From Kordiimonadaceae bacterium (GTDB lineage: Bacteria > Pseudomonadota > Alphaproteobacteria > Sphingomonadales > Kordiimonadaceae), in the NCBI GenBank assembly GCA_016763495.1, contig JAESTR010000056.1, positions 1 to 9,136 of the forward strand: a stretch of DNA of 9,136 bases, written 5' to 3'. The position numbers and the translations under genes were made by a program. Shown here one piece after another: positions 6,121 to 9,136 of the stretch (position 1 is the first letter of the stretch; each line of letters opens with the position of its first letter). The notes beneath the pieces were generated by a model that was given only the letters and a program-made list of their open reading frames with translations, searched no databases and had not been told where the DNA came from.

Positions 6121-6191
6121 TATATTGCGCTTAGACTAGCCCCTGTCTGAGAATAAATTCGGATACTTTTTATGCAAAGGCGAACTGCGTT

Positions 6192-6494
6192 ATGTCCAAA
6201 GGGCAAACAGTATCACAACAAAAATATGGGCTCCCGCCGGAGCTTGACTTGTTGGCGGCAGAAGCTCTGAAAGAAAAGCTCGTTGACTATCTTCATCAAG
6301 AGGTGGGCCTCGTGGTGGACGGAAGTGAAGTTGAGCGCATTTCGACACCCTGTATTGAAGTGCTTTTCGCGGCAGGAACTGCGTTCAAGGAAGCCGAACA
6401 ACCATTCCAAATTATTAATTCAAGTCAATATCTGAATGATGCGTTAGAGGCATTAGGGCTTAACGATCATTTCCAAAGTTGGAGAGCATCCTGA
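6192..6494 (+). CDS. STAS-domain protein of the chemotaxis cluster
   Basis: Single-domain STAS protein of 100 residues, of the sort found directly before cheY-cheA in many chemotaxis-type operons. It shows the beta strand and helix LPPELDLLAAEALKEKLVDY (14-33), the central strand LVVDGSEVERISTPCIEVLF (40-59), and the C-terminal strand and helix FQIINSSQYLNDALEALGL (72-90). By analogy with SpoIIAA/RsbV it could bind a partner kinase or phosphatase. By my alignment, however, the position of the phosphorylated serine is Pro53, beside Ser51 and Thr52, so it may not be a classical anti-sigma antagonist. The ribosome site AAAGG (6176-6180) lies 11 nt before the ATG. The stop overlaps the next start (TGATG), so it is translationally coupled to the CheY-like gene. 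Cytosolic. Confidence 0.85.
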   Translation: MSKGQTVSQQKYGLPPELDLLAAEALKEKLVDYLHQEVGLVVDGSEVERISTPCIEVLFAAGTAFKEAEQPFQIINSSQYLNDALEALGLNDHFQSWRAS

Positions 6495-6859
6495 TGGCTA
6501 AACGAATTCTGGCAGTTGATGATTCAAAAACGATGCGGGACATGGTTTCCTTCACCCTAAAAGGGGCGGGATATGAAGTGCTGCTAGCTGATGACGGTAT
6601 AAATGCACTTAATGCGGTGTCAAATGAGACCGTCGATTTAGTGATAACTGATGTCAATATGCCCAATATGAACGGCATTGAGCTAGTTGAGAAACTGCGG
6701 GAAGACCCTCGGTTTCGTGCCACCCCTATCCTCATTTTAACGACAGAGTCAGACGATGACTTAAAACAACAAGGTAGGGCAGCCGGAGCAACTGGCTGGA
6801 TAGTAAAACCCTTTGTCCCTGAAAAGCTATTAAAAGTCGTGGGCAAAGTGTGCGCCTAA
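6494..6859 (+). CDS. cheY: CheY-like single-domain response regulator
   Basis: Receiver-only protein of 121 residues. The acidic pair is Asp9-Asp10 (ILAVDDSKTMRDMV), the phosphoacceptor is Asp53 (LVITDVNMPNMNG), the switch threonine is Thr83 (ILILTTESD), and the conserved lysine is Lys105 (GWIVKPF). Trp102 stands where E. coli CheY has Tyr106, a common variant. All catalytic positions are present, so it should be phosphorylated by the CheA encoded downstream. There is no output domain, so it likely acts by binding a partner such as the flagellar switch. The ATG at 6494 shares one base with the STAS stop and has GGAGAG 7 nt upstream; an in-frame start at 6479 would lie inside the STAS gene and add five residues, so it is less likely. 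Alphaproteobacteria often carry several CheY copies, so the exact role is open. Confidence 0.93.
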   Translation: MAKRILAVDDSKTMRDMVSFTLKGAGYEVLLADDGINALNAVSNETVDLVITDVNMPNMNGIELVEKLREDPRFRATPILILTTESDDDLKQQGRAAGATGWIVKPFVPEKLLKVVGKVCA

Positions 6860-7095
6860 CGTGTCAGGCCGGGCAGCTTATGCCCCTATAATCCAAAGCT
6901 CTTCGCGGTGTTTCAAAGAGCTAATTGTACGTCCGGAAAAGGTTATGTAGCTTTTTCTTACGAATTTCCAAGCTGTGAAACCAGCTGTAAATAGGTTTCG
7001 AAATTTTAGTGTCGAGTTATAGCACCGTCAGTGCCAGTGCCAACAGTTTCAAAGTTCTGAGTTCCTTTTGAGAATATTTTCCAGGTGGGAACATT
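6860..7095. other. 236-bp gap between cheY and cheA
   Basis: This gap is unusually long for neighbouring chemotaxis genes, and I find no gene in it. Stem candidates are AGCTCTT (6897-6903) with AAGAGCT (6916-6922), and GAAACC (6977-6982) with GGTTTC (6994-6999); neither has a U-tract. On the minus strand, TGGCAC-N5-GTGCT (7036-7021) resembles a sigma-54 promoter but faces away from cheA. The cheA ribosome site AGGTGGG is at 7083-7089. A separate cheA promoter is possible, but I cannot point to one. Confidence 0.5.
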
Positions 7096-9136
7096 ATGCT
7101 GCCATCAGCAACAGACGACCCTTTTGCACAGTTCAAAGTCACTTTCTTTGAAGAATGTAATGAATTGCTTGCGAGCACGGAACAGTCCCTAGCGGACTTA
7201 GAGTCCGGCTCCTATGAAAGTGACACTTTGCATGCAATTTTCCGTGCCGTACATTCCATGAAAGCAGGTGCGGGCGCTTTCTCTTTTGACCGAATGGTCG
7301 CCTTCACCCATAAATTTGAGAACCTGCTGGACGAGCTGCGCGAAGGCCGACTTGAGGTTAATGAAAAACTGGTCGAAACTCTGTTCAGAGGGTTCGATGT
7401 CGTTGCCGACTTAGTTGGTTTTGCGCAAAGCGGGGATGCACCGGCTGAGGATTTTGGCCAAGATGTTCTCGAAGATATCAGCGCGTTCCTGAGTGATGGT
7501 GGTGGTACGACAGCCGCCGCTGACGTGGCCTCTGGTGCAGCCAGCAGCAATGAAGACGCTGGTGGTACATGGGATATGCTTGATTCAAGCGATGCTAACA
7601 GCACTGAAAATAGCGGTGGCGGTAATGGCGGCTCTGATGACAGTGGCAGTAGCGCTGGGAATGGTATGCAGCATTTCCGCATTGAATTTACCCCCAAAGA
7701 AGCAATGTACCGGCATGCCAATGAGCCTCTCCTTATTATAAGGGAGTTGCGTGAACTTGGCGAAATGGAGACGACTATTGACACCAGCCGGGTGCCTTGT
7801 CTTATCTCAATCGAGCCAGAAGACGCTTATTTCAGCTGGGTGTTTGACCTGAAAACTAAAGAAAACCGAGATGAAATAGACGAGGTTTTTGAATTTGTTA
7901 TCGATGACTGTGACCTAACCATTGTTACGTTAGATTCAGCAGATTGTGTTGTTAGCGTAGACGTTAGCCCTTGCCGCGGCAGCGATACAGATGATGATTT
8001 TGGTTTCTTTGTTGATGACGAAGACCTGAAAAAAGGTATTGCATCAGCGATCCCCGAACATCAAGCGCCGATTGAGGCGGAAACGGTGGCCAAAGGTACC
8101 ATAGCTCCTACCTCAGCCCCTGTGGTGCCAGACGCTCCAACGGCAGCTGTAGCATCAGTTTCGGGCACGCCAAAAACTACATCCATTCGCGTTGATGTAG
8201 AACGTGTCGATAAACTTGTGAATATGGTCGGCGAGCTGGTTATCACCCAGTCCATGCTGACGCAGGAAGTTGAAAGCAGCAATATCGCGGTTACTTCCCG
8301 TGTGGGTACAGGCATGGCAGAACTGTCAATGCATATCCGCGAGTTGCAAGAAAATGTGATGGCTATCCGCATGCAGCCGGTGAAGTCTGTTTTCTCTCGC
8401 ATGCCGCGTATCGTGCGCGATGTTTCCAAAAAACTAGGCAAAAAGGTCAAGCTTGTTACCATTGGTGAAAACACCGAAGTTGATAAAACAGTTATCGAAG
8501 AACTGGCCGACCCACTCACGCACATGATCCGTAACTCGCTGGATCATGGTTTAGAAACACCCGACGAACGGGTCGCGGCAGGCAAGCCTGAAGAAGGTGT
8601 CATTACACTATCAGCCGAGCACCGTGGTGGCCGTATCATTATCCAGATAGTAGATGACGGGCGCGGCATCAACCGGGCCAAAGTGTACAAACTGGCCAAG
8701 GAAAAAGGTGTTATCGCAGAGGACGCAGATTTGTCTGATGAAGAAATCGACAATTTGATTTTTGCGCCCGGTTTCTCAACTGCAGATGAAGTCACTGACC
8801 TGTCAGGTCGCGGCGTGGGCATGGATGTGGTGCGCCGAAATATCCAAAGCCTTGGTGGCCGGGTCTCTGTGCACTCCGACCCCGGTAAAGGCACCACGTT
8901 CCGCCTTACACTGCCGCTTACACTCGCGGTGCTCGACGGTATGATCGTGGGTGTCGCAGGTACCAAATTTGTTATTCCTATTAGTAACATCATCGAAACT
9001 GTGCGGCCCACTGAGCGCGATGTCAGCCGTCTGGTTGACGGCAACATGGTGGTGCATATCCGCGGTGAATATATCCGTATCGCGCCAACTGCCCGTATTT
9101 TTGAACTTACCGGCGGTGAAGACGATCCGACCAAAG
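7096..9136 (+). CDS. cheA: chemotaxis histidine kinase CheA (3' end beyond the window)
   Basis: Soluble kinase that takes signals from chemoreceptors through CheW and phosphorylates CheY and CheB; 680 codons are visible and open to the edge. Domains: P1/HPt (about 8-105) with phosphorylatable His53 in FRAVHSMKAGAGAF; a Gly/Ser/Asp/Asn-rich linker (about 134-191); a P2-like domain (about 194-310, from HFRIEFTPKEAM); an Ala/Pro/Thr/Val linker (316-362); P3 dimerisation (363-430, with RVDKLVNMVGELVITQSM); P4 ATPase (about 435-610). P4 has its N box at 480-485 (NSLDHG), G1 DDGRG (520-524), F box GFSTADE (559-565), G2 SGRGVGMDVV (570-579) and G3 GKGTTF (597-602). P5, the CheW-like part, begins near 612 and is cut. 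All catalytic motifs are intact. The ATG has AGGTGGG 6 nt upstream. It is third in a STAS-cheY-cheA set. Confidence 0.96.
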   Translation, partial: MLPSATDDPFAQFKVTFFEECNELLASTEQSLADLESGSYESDTLHAIFRAVHSMKAGAGAFSFDRMVAFTHKFENLLDELREGRLEVNEKLVETLFRGFDVVADLVGFAQSGDAPAEDFGQDVLEDISAFLSDGGGTTAAADVASGAASSNEDAGGTWDMLDSSDANSTENSGGGNGGSDDSGSSAGNGMQHFRIEFTPKEAMYRHANEPLLIIRELRELGEMETTIDTSRVPCLISIEPEDAYFSWVFDLKTKENRDEIDEVFEFVIDDCDLTIVTLDSADCVVSVDVSPCRGSDTDDDFGFFVDDEDLKKGIASAIPEHQAPIEAETVAKGTIAPTSAPVVPDAPTAAVASVSGTPKTTSIRVDVERVDKLVNMVGELVITQSMLTQEVESSNIAVTSRVGTGMAELSMHIRELQENVMAIRMQPVKSVFSRMPRIVRDVSKKLGKKVKLVTIGENTEVDKTVIEELADPLTHMIRNSLDHGLETPDERVAAGKPEEGVITLSAEHRGGRIIIQIVDDGRGINRAKVYKLAKEKGVIAEDADLSDEEIDNLIFAPGFSTADEVTDLSGRGVGMDVVRRNIQSLGGRVSVHSDPGKGTTFRLTLPLTLAVLDGMIVGVAGTKFVIPISNIIETVRPTERDVSRLVDGNMVVHIRGEYIRIAPTARIFELTGGEDDPTK

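Larger units (their letters stand above)
5676..6191. other. 516-bp A+T-rich intergenic region upstream of the chemotaxis genes
   Basis: No supported gene lies on either strand. The left half holds two possible RNA hairpins (5771-5820 and 5827-5862), the second with a short U-tract that could end the TPR transcript; no better terminator is visible after the TPR stop. The middle has the short hairpin CCCC-AAAAT-GGGG (5949-5960) followed by seven A. The right half holds two CtrA-like boxes and a probable promoter for the STAS-cheY genes. Confidence 0.6.

Noticed and set aside
8544..9134. 196-residue minus-strand open frame opposite cheA
   Set aside because: Serine/arginine/threonine-rich translation typical of the reverse strand of a real gene; it overlaps the essential CheA P4 motifs. 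The 7212-7784 and 8061-8525 minus-strand frames were rejected for the same reason.
1..9136. CRISPR array, insertion sequence, prophage, defence or toxin-antitoxin genes
   Set aside because: No regularly spaced repeats, transposase, integrase, terminal repeats or toxin-like small gene pair was seen; the genes are housekeeping, envelope and chemotaxis genes.

Overview
The window looks like chromosomal core sequence from an alphaproteobacterium of moderate G+C, with markedly A+T-rich intergenic regions. Three things point there: purC-purS-purQ-purL stands divergent from a gene for the F1-ATPase inhibitor zeta subunit (old DUF1476), a family essentially confined to Alphaproteobacteria; a STAS-CheY-CheA chemotaxis gene order; and candidate CtrA boxes (TTAA-N7-TTAA) in front of the chemotaxis genes. 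A PEP-CTERM protein plus a TPR lipoprotein narrows this to lineages with an exosortase system. Kordiimonadales-like bacteria are one guess, with low confidence.

Layout. (1) 1-1864, minus strand: a tight purine operon, purC > purS > purQ > purL, with gaps of 5-12 nt; purL is cut by the window edge after 56 codons. (2) 1865-2073: divergent regulatory gap with a 39-bp hyphenated palindrome. (3) 2074-2400, plus: the zeta-type ATPase inhibitor, followed by a perfect 32-bp palindromic terminator serving both converging transcripts. (4) 2538-3215, minus: a small secreted PEP-CTERM protein with a possible PKD/Ig-like domain. (5) 3216-3560: divergent promoter region with a terminator-like leader hairpin on the minus strand and a consensus -35 on the plus strand. 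(6) 3561-5675, plus: a 704-residue TPR lipoprotein resembling the PEP-CTERM-associated PrsT family. (7) 5676-6191: 516 bp without a gene, holding candidate RNA hairpins and two CtrA-like sites. (8) 6192-9136, plus: STAS protein and CheY-like regulator (stop and start overlap), a 236-bp gap, then cheA, open to the window edge.

Functional links. PurS, PurQ and the short PurL form the three-part FGAM synthetase, and PurC acts later in IMP synthesis. The zeta protein blocks ATP hydrolysis by F1. The PEP-CTERM protein and TPR lipoprotein could belong to one cell-envelope/exopolysaccharide system, but no exosortase is present here. STAS, CheY and CheA form the start of a chemotaxis-type signalling operon, probably continued by cheW/cheR/cheB beyond the edge. 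I see no mobile element, CRISPR array, tRNA or rRNA. The least explained parts are the intergenic structures and the PEP-CTERM/TPR pair; nothing proves a wholly new system.
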